From contig DATLSH010000039.1 in NCBI GenBank assembly GCA_035534235.1, forward strand, positions 8,966 through 72,965: DNA of 64,000 bases, in the 5' to 3' direction. This DNA is from Bog-473 sp035534235 (GTDB lineage Bacteria; Actinomycetota; Acidimicrobiia; Acidimicrobiales; RAAP-2). Shown here piece after piece: positions 50,054 to 57,953 of this stretch. The translations under genes were made by a program, and so were the position numbers. The notes under the pieces were generated by a model that searched no databases, was not told where the DNA came from, and was given only the letters and a program-made list of their open reading frames with translations. How positions within the stretch are numbered: position 1 is the stretch's first letter; each line of letters starts with the position of its first letter.

Positions 50054-52039
50054 ATGTCACTGAGATCACCAAGGAAGGCAACCGCGCCGAGGAAGGCTCC
50101 TTCGCCGAGGAGCGCGGTACACCTGGTGGTGGGCATGCTGCTGGCACTAAACGGATCGATGGCGGTCGCCATCGCGTCCGGCACCCCCGCGGCAGCCACC
50201 GCCGCCGCGGCGGGCCATGAAGGTCTCGCTCGGGCCCGGCCGGCCATCGCCTCCACGCCGCTCCTTCCCAACCAGGATCCCTTCTACAGCTACTCCGGTT
50301 CCACCCCCCTGGCCGGCATAGCCCCCGGCACGGTGCTGAAGCAGCGGTCGGTGCAAGTGGCTCTGGGCGCGAACAGCACCCCGATCACCGCCGAGCAGCT
50401 GCTCTACCGCACCACGGGCGAGCTCGGCCAGCCCATCGCCACCGTCACCACCTTGCTCATGCCCACGACCGGCACCGCCGTCCCCGAACTGGTCGGCTAC
50501 CTGGGCTTCTACGACGCTCTCGGCGCCCAGTGTGACCCCAGCTACACGCTGCAGGGTGGCAACCCTGGCGCAGCGAACGAGCAGCAGGCCCAGGCGGAGG
50601 AGGCGATCATTTCCAGCTACCTGGCCAAGGGCTTCATCGTCACCGTCCCCGACTTCGAGGGACCTGACCTTGAGTGGACCGCCGGATACCTGGCGGGCTA
50701 TGCCTCGCTCGACGCCCTACGGGCCACCGAGTCGTACCTGAAGCTTCCGGCCACCACCAAGGCAGGGCTCACCGGCTACTCGGGTGGTTCGATCGCGGCG
50801 GAGTGGGCCAGCGAGGTCGCCCCTCATTACGCCCCCCAGCTCGACATCGTCGGGGTCGCCGAGGGCGGCATCCCCGTCGACTACGCCCACAACCTCGCCT
50901 ACATCAACGGGGCGACCAGCAGCTGGTCGAGCATCATCCCGGCGGTGCTGGACGCGTTGTCGCTCGCGTACGGCGTCGACCTCACCCCCTACCTTTCGTC
51001 CTATGGGGTGCAGCTCACCACCGAGGATGCCCAAGCCTGCATCGGCTCGCTGAGCGGGGTGCCCGGACTCACCATCCAACAGCTGCTCAAACCTCAGTAC
51101 CAGAACTTCCTCGCCGTCCCCGTCTTCGCCAAGATCGTCGACGACCTGATCATGGGCAGTGTCCCCGGTGATCCCACCGGGCCGCTATTCATGGGGGTCG
51201 GTGCCTCCGACGGCACCGGAGACGGCATCATGGTCACCGCCGACGTCGAAGGCCTGGCTCACGAATACTGCCAGCAGGGGGTGCCGCTGCAGCTTTCGGT
51301 CTACCAAGGCTCCGACCACACCCAGGCCGCCGCCCAGTTCGAACCGGCCGCCATTTCGTTCCTTCAGCAACGCTTCGCCGGTGTGCTGTTCCAGAATGGC
51401 TGCCCGTCGGTACCGACCGGCAACTCGCTGGAGCCGCTTCCCATTCCCCAGGGCTACTGGGAGGCTGCCTCGGACGGCGGCATCTTCTCCTTCGGCCAGT
51501 CGGGCTTCGCCGGGTCGATGGGCGGCCATCCGCTCAACGCCCCAGTGGTGGGAATGGCCGCCAGTCCCGATGGTAACGGCTACTGGGAGGTCGCCAAGGA
51601 CGGCGGGGTGTTCACCTTCGGCGACGCCCGCTTCTTTGGGTCAACGGGCGGGAAGGCACTGAACGCGCCCATAGTCGGGATGGCAGATACCCCCGACGGC
51701 GGCGGCTACTGGCTGGTCGCATCTGACGGCGGGGTGTTCAGCTTCGGCGACGCCACCTTCTACGGATCGATGGGTGGCAAGCACCTCGCTGCGCCGATCA
51801 TGGGGATCGCGTCGGCGCCGCACGGATGGGGCTACTGGCTCGTCGCATCCGACGGCGGGGTTTTCTCCTTCGGCGATGCCAACTACTTCGGGTCGATGGG
51901 TGGCAAGGCGCTGAACGCGCCCATCGTCGGAATGGGCGCCACCCCCATGACGGTGGCTACTGGCTCGTCGCGTCCGACGGCGGGGTGTTCAGCTTCGGCG
52001 ACGCCCAATTCTTGGGTTCGATGGGTGGTAAGGCATTGA
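50054..52039 (+). CDS. secreted lipase-like alpha/beta hydrolase with 42-residue C-terminal repeats (frameshifted)
   Basis: From ATG 50054: basic N-terminus, hydrophobic signal (about 21-41), Ala-rich mature start, then a secretory-lipase (LIP) type hydrolase with S243 ('GLTGYSGGS'), D386 ('VGASDGTGD') and H422 ('GSDHTQAA'). From residue 467 it carries 42-residue repeats. A one-base loss near 51948-51950 shifts the frame inside repeat 4/5, so this frame ends in unrelated residues at 52039 while repeats 5 and 6 continue in another frame to 52200. The hydrolase domain is intact. Repeat tail probably extracellular, beta-rich, of unknown binding role. Confidence 0.85.
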   Translation: MSLRSPRKATAPRKAPSPRSAVHLVVGMLLALNGSMAVAIASGTPAAATAAAAGHEGLARARPAIASTPLLPNQDPFYSYSGSTPLAGIAPGTVLKQRSVQVALGANSTPITAEQLLYRTTGELGQPIATVTTLLMPTTGTAVPELVGYLGFYDALGAQCDPSYTLQGGNPGAANEQQAQAEEAIISSYLAKGFIVTVPDFEGPDLEWTAGYLAGYASLDALRATESYLKLPATTKAGLTGYSGGSIAAEWASEVAPHYAPQLDIVGVAEGGIPVDYAHNLAYINGATSSWSSIIPAVLDALSLAYGVDLTPYLSSYGVQLTTEDAQACIGSLSGVPGLTIQQLLKPQYQNFLAVPVFAKIVDDLIMGSVPGDPTGPLFMGVGASDGTGDGIMVTADVEGLAHEYCQQGVPLQLSVYQGSDHTQAAAQFEPAAISFLQQRFAGVLFQNGCPSVPTGNSLEPLPIPQGYWEAASDGGIFSFGQSGFAGSMGGHPLNAPVVGMAASPDGNGYWEVAKDGGVFTFGDARFFGSTGGKALNAPIVGMADTPDGGGYWLVASDGGVFSFGDATFYGSMGGKHLAAPIMGIASAPHGWGYWLVASDGGVFSFGDANYFGSMGGKALNAPIVGMGATPMTVATGSSRPTAGCSASATPNSWVRWVVRH

Positions 52040-52200
52040 ACGCGCCGATCGTCGGGGCCGCGGCCACCCCCGACGGTGGCGGCTACTGGGAGTTCGCCGC
52101 CGACGGCGGGGTGTTCAGCTTCGGCGACGCCCAGTTCTTGGGATCGATGGGAGGCCATCCGCTCAACGCTCCTGTAGTGGGAGCCGCTCCCGACGCGTGA
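51452..52200 (+). repeat. six 126-bp tandem repeats encoding 42-residue 'GYW..ASDGGVFSFGDA' units
   Basis: Units begin at 51452, 51578, 51704, 51830, 51955 and 52081; the 125-base step between units 4 and 5 marks the frameshift. Consensus features are GYW, a DGG turn, F-x-F-G-D/Q, GSMGG and LNAP-I/V-VG. The last unit ends in AAPDA at a TGA (52198-52200). At DNA level the copies are similar enough for slippage or recombination. Confidence 0.85.
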
Positions 52201-52246
52201 CACACAAGACCGTCCAGTTCATAAACATCGGCGACGATCACCACTG

Positions 52247-52372
52247 TCACACTGCGACGTTCCCCCGCAGCCGGGCGAAGTCCTCGAGCATGTCGTTCCA
52301 GCACTGATCGGAACGAATTGGCTCGGTCTGTGTTGCGCGCTGGCGATGAGCGAAAGTTCGTTGTTCGGCCAT
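52247..52372 (-). CDS. 41-codon ORF after the PIN-like gene
   Basis: Starts with ATG 52372 sharing bases with the PIN-like gene stop (TGATG) and ends at 52247. Encodes a hydrophilic peptide with 'CWNDMLEDFARLRGN'. No family recognised; listed only because of the coupling. Confidence 0.22.
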   Translation of the reverse strand: MAEQRTFAHRQRATQTEPIRSDQCWNDMLEDFARLRGNVAV

Positions 52373-52830
52373 CAGATGTCGCATTCCCATTCGGAACTCT
52401 TCTCGTTCCCGGGAGCCATGATCACTTCTGCGTCGAGCAGACTGGTCACGGCGAGAGCTTCTCGCGAAAGCAGGTTCAGTCCATGCCCAGGACCATGGAG
52501 TTGGTTTGCCATCATCGGTGCGACAACCCGCCAACTGAGCATCGGAACCAGCTCGGGAAGTTCCAGCACTGCACGCAGGGCCCGTTCTCGTTGACCTGGC
52601 GGCAACCAGAGAAGAGGCCCAGACAGATTGCCACCCGTGCCTTGCCCAACGGCTTGGCACAAGCGCAGGTACCAGTGGCCAGTGATGATGAACTCGCCTT
52701 CCAGCCCACGGATCTCTTCGCAAAATAGCGCGGCGAGTGTCTGGTCATCGACGAGGACGGTCAGGGGTCGCGCTCCCCCTACTGGTTTGCGAGTTCTGGA
52801 TCTCCGAAGCCAGACCGGGCCGCGTCCCAT
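52372..52830 (-). CDS. PIN-like putative toxin
   Basis: About 152 residues from ATG 52830, but family-like sequence begins near a CTG at 52764: 'TVLVDDQTLAALF', 'FIITGHWYLRLCQAV', 'GTGGNLSGPLLWLPP', 'LLSREALAVTSLLDAEVIMA'. This agrees with a group of actinobacterial PIN-like proteins encoded behind AbrB-type antitoxins; conserved acids D (VDD), E (SREA) and D (LLDA) are visible. Upstream and overlapping lies the remnant of such an antitoxin. If expressed, the toxin would lack its cognate partner here. The start is uncertain. Confidence 0.6.
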   Translation of the reverse strand: MGRGPVWLRRSRTRKPVGGARPLTVLVDDQTLAALFCEEIRGLEGEFIITGHWYLRLCQAVGQGTGGNLSGPLLWLPPGQRERALRAVLELPELVPMLSWRVVAPMMANQLHGPGHGLNLLSREALAVTSLLDAEVIMAPGNEKSSEWECDI

Positions 52831-53011
52831 TCGGCTCCAACGAGAAGGCGTTACGGAGTTCGCTCGCCTCGCCGGGAATGAGCAACACCGAGTCACCGAG
52901 GTCAACCCAACCGATGACTCCGCCTTCGTTGAGACCTTAGCGATGCCGTGTTTGTGCCGGTAACGCCATCTGCCATCGGTCGCTGACCTTCACATCACCT
53001 GTCTGGGCCAT
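52745..53011 (-). pseudogene. AbrB/SpoVT-type antitoxin broken by in-frame TAA
   Basis: Frame from ATG 53011: 'MAQTGDVKVSDRWQMALPAQ..' is the swapped-hairpin AbrB start with the LPA motif. Codon 25 (52937-52939) is TAA, where homologues usually carry Leu (a single T-to-A change from TTA). The same frame continues 'GLNEGGVIGWVDLGDSVLLIPG' and a hydrophilic tail to TGA at 52745, overlapping the PIN-like gene as in toxin-antitoxin pairs. Most likely an inactivated antitoxin. Confidence 0.65.
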
Positions 53012-53171
53012 CGAACCTCACAATGCATTGGTCTCAGTTGCATTGTTTCCGGCGTTCGAACTTCTGGGCCCACTGAAGCGGGTGTACCTTGCCGCTGGGC
53101 GGGGGCACCTGCGAATGAACCCTGGCACTCCGATCGTCAGGGACAACCGGTCACGAAGGCGAACCAGTCGG

Positions 53172-54383
53172 TCAGAACGAAATGGCGCCGGAGTCGACGC
53201 GCTTGGGCCAACCGATTGCCCCCGCTGAGTGCGCGGGCGGAACTGTCATCACCAGCCCCAGGCACATTTCGTCTGACGAGCCGTCTCCCCATGTCACGAA
53301 GCGGGCGGGCAGGTTACGCAGGGCCGGCAGTTCCTGGCGCAGCTTGGGGTCGTAGGTGCAGGTCACCTGGATCCTGTCTCCGGGCACGACGGGGACGGGC
53401 GTCTGCAAGGTGTAGCCCCGTTGGTAGTCGAAGTTGTAGTTGGGAACGTCAAGGAGTGTCTTCTGAGTGGGTGTCCCCGGGTTCAGGGTGATCTGCAATG
53501 ACCGTCCAGTCAGGTGCATGTGAGCGCCCACCCGCACGACGGTCCCGGCTTTCAGGACGGGCCAGATACACGACGTGGCATCCCCGGCAGGAGGGTCTGC
53601 CGCGTTGCGTCCGCAGATCGATTCGAGGGTGTTTACGAAATCGACCGCGCCGGTCCCGAAGCGATGCCCCAAATCGGCCAGCGAGGCGGTGCGGCTGCAC
53701 AGCGATCCGGTCACCCCGGCGGAACATGGGATGTCCGGAGGGGCCGGCATCAGGGCGAGGCTCAACGGTCGCAGCGGTGTCGATGCTGGAACGGTGTGCA
53801 GCACCAGCTTGGCGCGCACGGGCCTGTCGCCGACAAGCAGGTTGTAGTGGATCTGCATGATGACCAGGCTGCCTTTGGGCAGGGGCTGCCCAGTCCCGGT
53901 CGGCAGAACATCCTCACCGTGACCCGGCGCCCAGGCTGACAACCACGGTGTGTCGCCAATGTGGGCCAGCGAGGCACCCGGCAGCGCCGTCTGACCGAAG
54001 CATGTCCAGCCCTTCCCCCCGCCGTCGACCGCCTCGGCCTGAGCGGCCAGTGCCGGTGGCACCAGGAACAAGATGGCGTGGTGAACCTCCACGCTGTTCG
54101 GGTAGAACTGGCTTGAAATGATGAAGGTGTTCTGCTTGGCGTGCGGATTGACCAAGGTGCAGTGGTAGTCGTCGGTTCCGCCGTTCGGCGGATGCGGGGT
54201 ATAGGGCTTCGGCGCCTGCAAGGTGAACGTGGTCACAGCCGGCGAACTCTGCGCTCCAGCCGGGGCGTTCTCGGCTAGCACGGACCCCGCGAGAAGAACC
54301 AAGACGGCCAAACCAGGCGGGATCCCCTTCCTCACCCAAATGGACTGTAATCGGTCGGTTCCGCCAATGGGTAGCCCCGACAT
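53172..54383 (-). CDS. secreted copper type II monooxygenase (PHM/DBH-like)
   Basis: 403 residues from ATG 54383 (GGGGAG upstream); GTG 54398 is less likely. Signal peptide about residues 20-45 ending near AGA. All six copper ligands of peptidylglycine alpha-hydroxylating monooxygenase have counterparts: CuH site H101, H102 ('VHHAILF') and H179 ('QIHYN'); CuM site H288, H290 ('GAHMHL') and M373 ('SSDEMCLG'). Several Cys pairs suggest disulfides. Predicted extracellular ascorbate- or reductant-dependent hydroxylase; the substrate in bacteria is unknown. Lone gene. Confidence 0.85.
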   Translation of the reverse strand: MSGLPIGGTDRLQSIWVRKGIPPGLAVLVLLAGSVLAENAPAGAQSSPAVTTFTLQAPKPYTPHPPNGGTDDYHCTLVNPHAKQNTFIISSQFYPNSVEVHHAILFLVPPALAAQAEAVDGGGKGWTCFGQTALPGASLAHIGDTPWLSAWAPGHGEDVLPTGTGQPLPKGSLVIMQIHYNLLVGDRPVRAKLVLHTVPASTPLRPLSLALMPAPPDIPCSAGVTGSLCSRTASLADLGHRFGTGAVDFVNTLESICGRNAADPPAGDATSCIWPVLKAGTVVRVGAHMHLTGRSLQITLNPGTPTQKTLLDVPNYNFDYQRGYTLQTPVPVVPGDRIQVTCTYDPKLRQELPALRNLPARFVTWGDGSSDEMCLGLVMTVPPAHSAGAIGWPKRVDSGAISF

Positions 54384-54609
54384 GTCAAATCTCCCCACCG
54401 CGCCGGTGTCACTGATCCGGGGACACTGCGGTGCCTGGATATTGCATTCTCAGCAACGACGTCGAAATCAATCCAGCCAAAGTTGAGGATCTAAAGCAGC
54501 TGTGGCCGCTGGTGCGATCGGGAACGGCTCGTCACTGGTAAGCGAACTTGGCAGCCTCACCTTGCAACAACGAAAACAGCCCACGGCTCAACAGACAAAG
54601 AGAACGAAG

Positions 54610-55008
54610 ATGTCGGGAAGTCTCAAGGTGACGCGAAGAGCACTCCTCATGGAGATCCGCCATGGCACGTTCGAGGTCTTGGTCAACCGTAAACGCGTCG
54701 GGTCGTCTGAATTGCACGGCACATTCGGAGCGCCAGTCCCATCTGGGCGTCACACCCTAGAAGTGCGTAAAGGTCGATACTCAAGCCGACAACTCTCGTT
54801 TCTGGTAACCGATGGCCGAGTCGTCGGCTTCAATCGCCACGGACGCAGGATTACACACTCTTTCTCGCCTCATTCTTCGTTCCAAGCCTGGCGCTCAAGC
54901 CCACTCGGGCGTAGTGCCGATGCGAACCAACCGCCGCCTGCTTACCGGCCTTGTCCTCGGCGGTGCCGGCATCGGTGGATGCTGTGGGGGCTCCTCGGCC
55001 ACAGGTAG
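54610..55008 (+). CDS. hypothetical beta-rich protein
   Basis: 132 codons from ATG 54610. The first ~80 residues ('GSLKVTRRALLMEIRHGTFEVLVNRKRVGSSE', 'PVPSGRHTLEVRKGRYSSRQLSFLVTDGRVVGFNRHG', shown separated) resemble small actinobacterial beta-sandwich proteins with the R-x-Y/F-x-V-x-V-x-G ... P-x-G-x-H-x-L pattern. The C-terminal third is Arg/Pro/Cys-rich and not family-like, so a frameshift or a wrong end is possible. Function unknown. Confidence 0.5.
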   Translation: MSGSLKVTRRALLMEIRHGTFEVLVNRKRVGSSELHGTFGAPVPSGRHTLEVRKGRYSSRQLSFLVTDGRVVGFNRHGRRITHSFSPHSSFQAWRSSPLGRSADANQPPPAYRPCPRRCRHRWMLWGLLGHR

Positions 55009-55221
55009 CCGGGTCTTCGGAGCGAGCTTGTGATCCTGGGCCAAAATTTCCGCCAAGCTCGTAATCGGCGTTCGGCGTCCGGGCGAGTGTCCCGGGACAC
55101 GCTCCGAATATCGACGGCGGAATCAAGCAGTGAGTGCAAGGAACCCGGCGACGTCTGGGTAACGAGATGCTCCCCACCTGACGCTCCCCGGTTCCAAACG
55201 AAGAGCCGACATACTGGGGCC

Positions 55222-56262
55222 GTGGAGGCGGACCCGCTTAATGACGCCCTGACGCTTTTCGCCTCTACCGCTCCCGAGTTCGGGCCGCATGGCCTGTCGA
55301 ACCACGGACCGATGGTGGTCGAGGTGCTCGACCACCTCGGGAGGCTCGAGTCCATCGGGGCGTGGGTGGCCCGCTACCGCCCGCGCCTGCACGACGCGCC
55401 GCCGCCGGGTCGCCCCTTGAGCGAGGACTCCTGGCCGCTCGCCCTGGGCCAGGGATCCCGGTACCCCGAGTGGTTGGCCCTCTTCGAGACCGAGATGGCG
55501 GATCGGCCCGTGACGGCGGTGGTGGGCGAGTGGGTGCCCCGCCTCGTTCCGGGCTCCATCGGCGCGGCGGCACACGGTCTCATCCGGACCGGACACGCGC
55601 TGCGTGCCTTGGGCCGGGCGGACAATCCTCCCCGCCGCCTTGAGGTGGCGACCGGGTTGGCCTACTGGGCCTCCCGGTACCAGGAGCTGCCGGGACCACC
55701 CCTGCTCATCGGACGCCAGGACGTGCCGTCCGCCCTGGCCGATCTCCCCTATCTCCCGGAGGGGACGCCAGGGGAGGTCCTCATCTCTGCCCAGGTGGCC
55801 CATGTGGCCGATATCGCTCATGAATTCGAGCAGGCCGTCGCCTCCCTGGGATTCGGGGGAGACGCGGTCAACTTGCTCGATGCTCTGGCGGTCGGGGGTG
55901 CCCGGACCTACCTGCGCAACGCCGATGCAGGCGACGCCATCGCTCTCATCCACTCGGTCACCTGCCCTCTGGCGCTCGAACTGCTGCTCCCCTGGCTGCC
56001 CAAGGAGGATCACGTTGCTGCGCTGGCCTACTGCTGGCAGGCCGTGGCCGCCATTCATGTGACCTATGGCACCGACCGCAGCGCACCGGTCGGCGGAGCG
56101 GAGCACCCCCCATCCCGCGAGCAACTGATTGAGGGTGCACTGGCCTCCGGCGACGAGCACGCGTTGAAGCTGACCGAGGCGGCGTTGCGCAGCCATGCCC
56201 GGACCGGGGAGGGCGCCCTGCTGTGGGCGGCGCTGGACGCAGCCACCCGCCTCAGAGGCTGA
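55222..56262 (+). CDS. questin oxidase-like (DUF4243) protein
   Basis: 346 residues from GTG 55222; the frame is open to 55030 but without family sequence. Features are 'FGPHGLSNHGPMVVEVLDHLGRLESIGAWVARYRPRL' (gapped), 'WLALFETEM', 'VVGEWVPRLVPGSIGAAAHGLIRTGHALRAL', with His residues spaced as in questin oxidases, fungal cofactor-poor Baeyer-Villiger-type enzymes of anthraquinone metabolism. Bacterial members are of unknown substrate. Downstream aldo/keto reductase on the same strand. Confidence 0.8.
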   Translation: MEADPLNDALTLFASTAPEFGPHGLSNHGPMVVEVLDHLGRLESIGAWVARYRPRLHDAPPPGRPLSEDSWPLALGQGSRYPEWLALFETEMADRPVTAVVGEWVPRLVPGSIGAAAHGLIRTGHALRALGRADNPPRRLEVATGLAYWASRYQELPGPPLLIGRQDVPSALADLPYLPEGTPGEVLISAQVAHVADIAHEFEQAVASLGFGGDAVNLLDALAVGGARTYLRNADAGDAIALIHSVTCPLALELLLPWLPKEDHVAALAYCWQAVAAIHVTYGTDRSAPVGGAEHPPSREQLIEGALASGDEHALKLTEAALRSHARTGEGALLWAALDAATRLRG

Positions 56263-56301
56263 ATCGGTGCGCCGGGGACCCCGGACCGCTCCCTGGCTAC
56301 T

Positions 56302-57339
56302 ATGTGCACGGTGGAGTACCGCTCGCTGGGGCGTACCGGCGTAAAGGTGAGCCCGCTGTGCCTGGGTGCCATGATGTTCGGGGCCTGGGGCACGCCGGAC
56401 CATGACGAGTCGATTCGCATCATTCACGCCGCGCTCAATGCCGGCATCAACTTCATCGACACCGCCGACGTGTACTCGTTCGGGGAGTCCGAGGAGATCG
56501 TCGGCAAGGCCCTGGCCCAGGTCAAGCGGGAGAAGATCGTGCTGGCCACCAAGGTCCACGGCGCCATGGGCCGTGACCCCAACACGCAGGGGAACTCCCG
56601 CCGCTGGGTGATGACCGAGTGCGACAACAGCCTGCGCCGACTGGGCACCGACTACATCGATCTCTACCAGATCCACCGGCCCTCGCCCGACACCGACATC
56701 GACGAGACCCTGGGCGCCCTGACCGATCTGGTCCGTGCGGGCAAGATCCGATACTTCGGTAGCTCGACATTCCCGGCTCACGAAATCGTCGAGGCACAGT
56801 GGGTGGCCGAACGACGCGCCCGCGAGCGCTTCGTGACCGAGCAGCCGCCCTATTCGATCCTTGTGCGGGGCATTGAGAAGGACGTCCTCCCCACGTGCGG
56901 GAAGTACGGGATGGGTGTCCTCTCGTGGAGCCCGTTGGCCGGGGGATGGCTCTCGGGCGCCTTCGGTTCTGGCAAGGGAAACACCAGCCGGCGCTCGGCC
57001 ATGCTGCCGCACCACTACGACATGAGCCTGCCGGGCAACCAGCAGAAGCTCGAGGCGGTGACGGCGCTGCTCGATGTAGCCGAAGGTGCCGGATTGAGCC
57101 TCATTCAGCTCGGCCTCGGATTCGTTCTCGAGCATCCGGCCGTCACCGCTCCCATCATCGGGCCCCGCACCATGGAGCATCTGGAGTCCCAACTCCCCGC
57201 GCTCGAGCTGCGGCTCAGTAGCGACGTGCTCGATGCGATTGATGCCATCGTGCCTCCGGGGGTGGACCTCAACGCCACCGACATCGGCTGGGTGCCGGCC
57301 CCCATCGGGGACGCGTCCCTCCGGCGCCGCGCCCGCTGA
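56302..57339 (+). CDS. aldo/keto reductase
   Basis: 345 residues. Catalytic tetrad D53, Y58, K84, H125 ('FIDTADVYSFGESE', 'LATKVHG', 'YQIHRP') and C-terminal NADPH-binding 'APIIGPRTMEHLESQLPAL'. Subgroup similar to the YghZ/AKR12-13-like enzymes. Reduces aldehydes or ketones with NADPH. ATG 56302 is used; an in-frame GTG lies three codons on. Confidence 0.93.
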   Translation: MCTVEYRSLGRTGVKVSPLCLGAMMFGAWGTPDHDESIRIIHAALNAGINFIDTADVYSFGESEEIVGKALAQVKREKIVLATKVHGAMGRDPNTQGNSRRWVMTECDNSLRRLGTDYIDLYQIHRPSPDTDIDETLGALTDLVRAGKIRYFGSSTFPAHEIVEAQWVAERRARERFVTEQPPYSILVRGIEKDVLPTCGKYGMGVLSWSPLAGGWLSGAFGSGKGNTSRRSAMLPHHYDMSLPGNQQKLEAVTALLDVAEGAGLSLIQLGLGFVLEHPAVTAPIIGPRTMEHLESQLPALELRLSSDVLDAIDAIVPPGVDLNATDIGWVPAPIGDASLRRRAR

Positions 57340-57402
57340 ACACTTGCACGCGCCCGCCGCGGGGTGATTGACACGTGAAACTCCGTTGGGCACGATTGAT
57401 CG

Positions 57403-57900
57403 ATGGCCTCGTGGGGCGTGCTCTCTGCCGAACGGCCCGACCTGACCGAAGGTGGCCGCCAATTGCTGTACCAGCACCACGTCGGCCTGGCTTTCCTGGC
57501 CACCATCCGGCCCGACGGTGCCCCGCGCCTTCACCCGTTCTGCCCCCTCATCATGGGCGATGGAATTTACGGCTTCATCATCCCGTCTCCCAAGCAGCGT
57601 GACCTCCGCCGCGACGGGCGCTACTCGGTGCACTCCTTTCCCACCGATAGCAACGAGGACGCCTTCTCCATCAGCGGGCACGTCGAGGTCGTCCACGAGG
57701 CCTCCCTTCGAAGGTCGCTGGGGGAGCAGTTCGTCAGCGAGCGTTCCGAAATCGGGGTCCCGTTTCCGGCCGACCAAGACCTCCTGGTGGCCTTCGACAT
57801 CGCATCATGCCTGTTGACCAGGACGACGGGCTTCGGCGACTGGAAGCCCCATCACGAGGTGTGGCGCGAGACCGGCCCACTGAGTGCAGGCGAACTTTGA
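57403..57900 (+). CDS. pyridoxamine 5'-phosphate oxidase-fold (FMN/F420) protein
   Basis: 165 residues of split beta-barrel: 'LLYQHHVGLAFLATIRPDGAPRLHPFCPLIMGDGIYGFIIPSPKQRDLRRDGRYSVHSF' (broken into parts along the fold). The 'T-x-R-x-D-G-x-P-R-x-x-P' strand pair is the family hallmark. May bind FMN, F420 or haem-degradation ligands; the enzyme role is unassigned. Followed by the ABC importer genes 53 bases later. Confidence 0.85.
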   Translation: MASWGVLSAERPDLTEGGRQLLYQHHVGLAFLATIRPDGAPRLHPFCPLIMGDGIYGFIIPSPKQRDLRRDGRYSVHSFPTDSNEDAFSISGHVEVVHEASLRRSLGEQFVSERSEIGVPFPADQDLLVAFDIASCLLTRTTGFGDWKPHHEVWRETGPLSAGEL

Positions 57901-57953
57901 GGTCTATCGTGGTCCAATGATCGTTTGGTCGCTGCGGGGCGGAGAAGCCAGGC

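Noticed and set aside
51452..52200. CRISPR-like array
   Set aside because: The 126-bp periodicity is coding (42 residues, kept GYW/DGG motifs) with no separate unique spacers; no cas genes in the window.
55123..57777. 884-codon reverse-strand frame
   Set aside because: Antisense to the questin-oxidase-like, aldo/keto reductase and PNPOx-like genes; low-complexity His/Gly/Arg sequence without family motifs.
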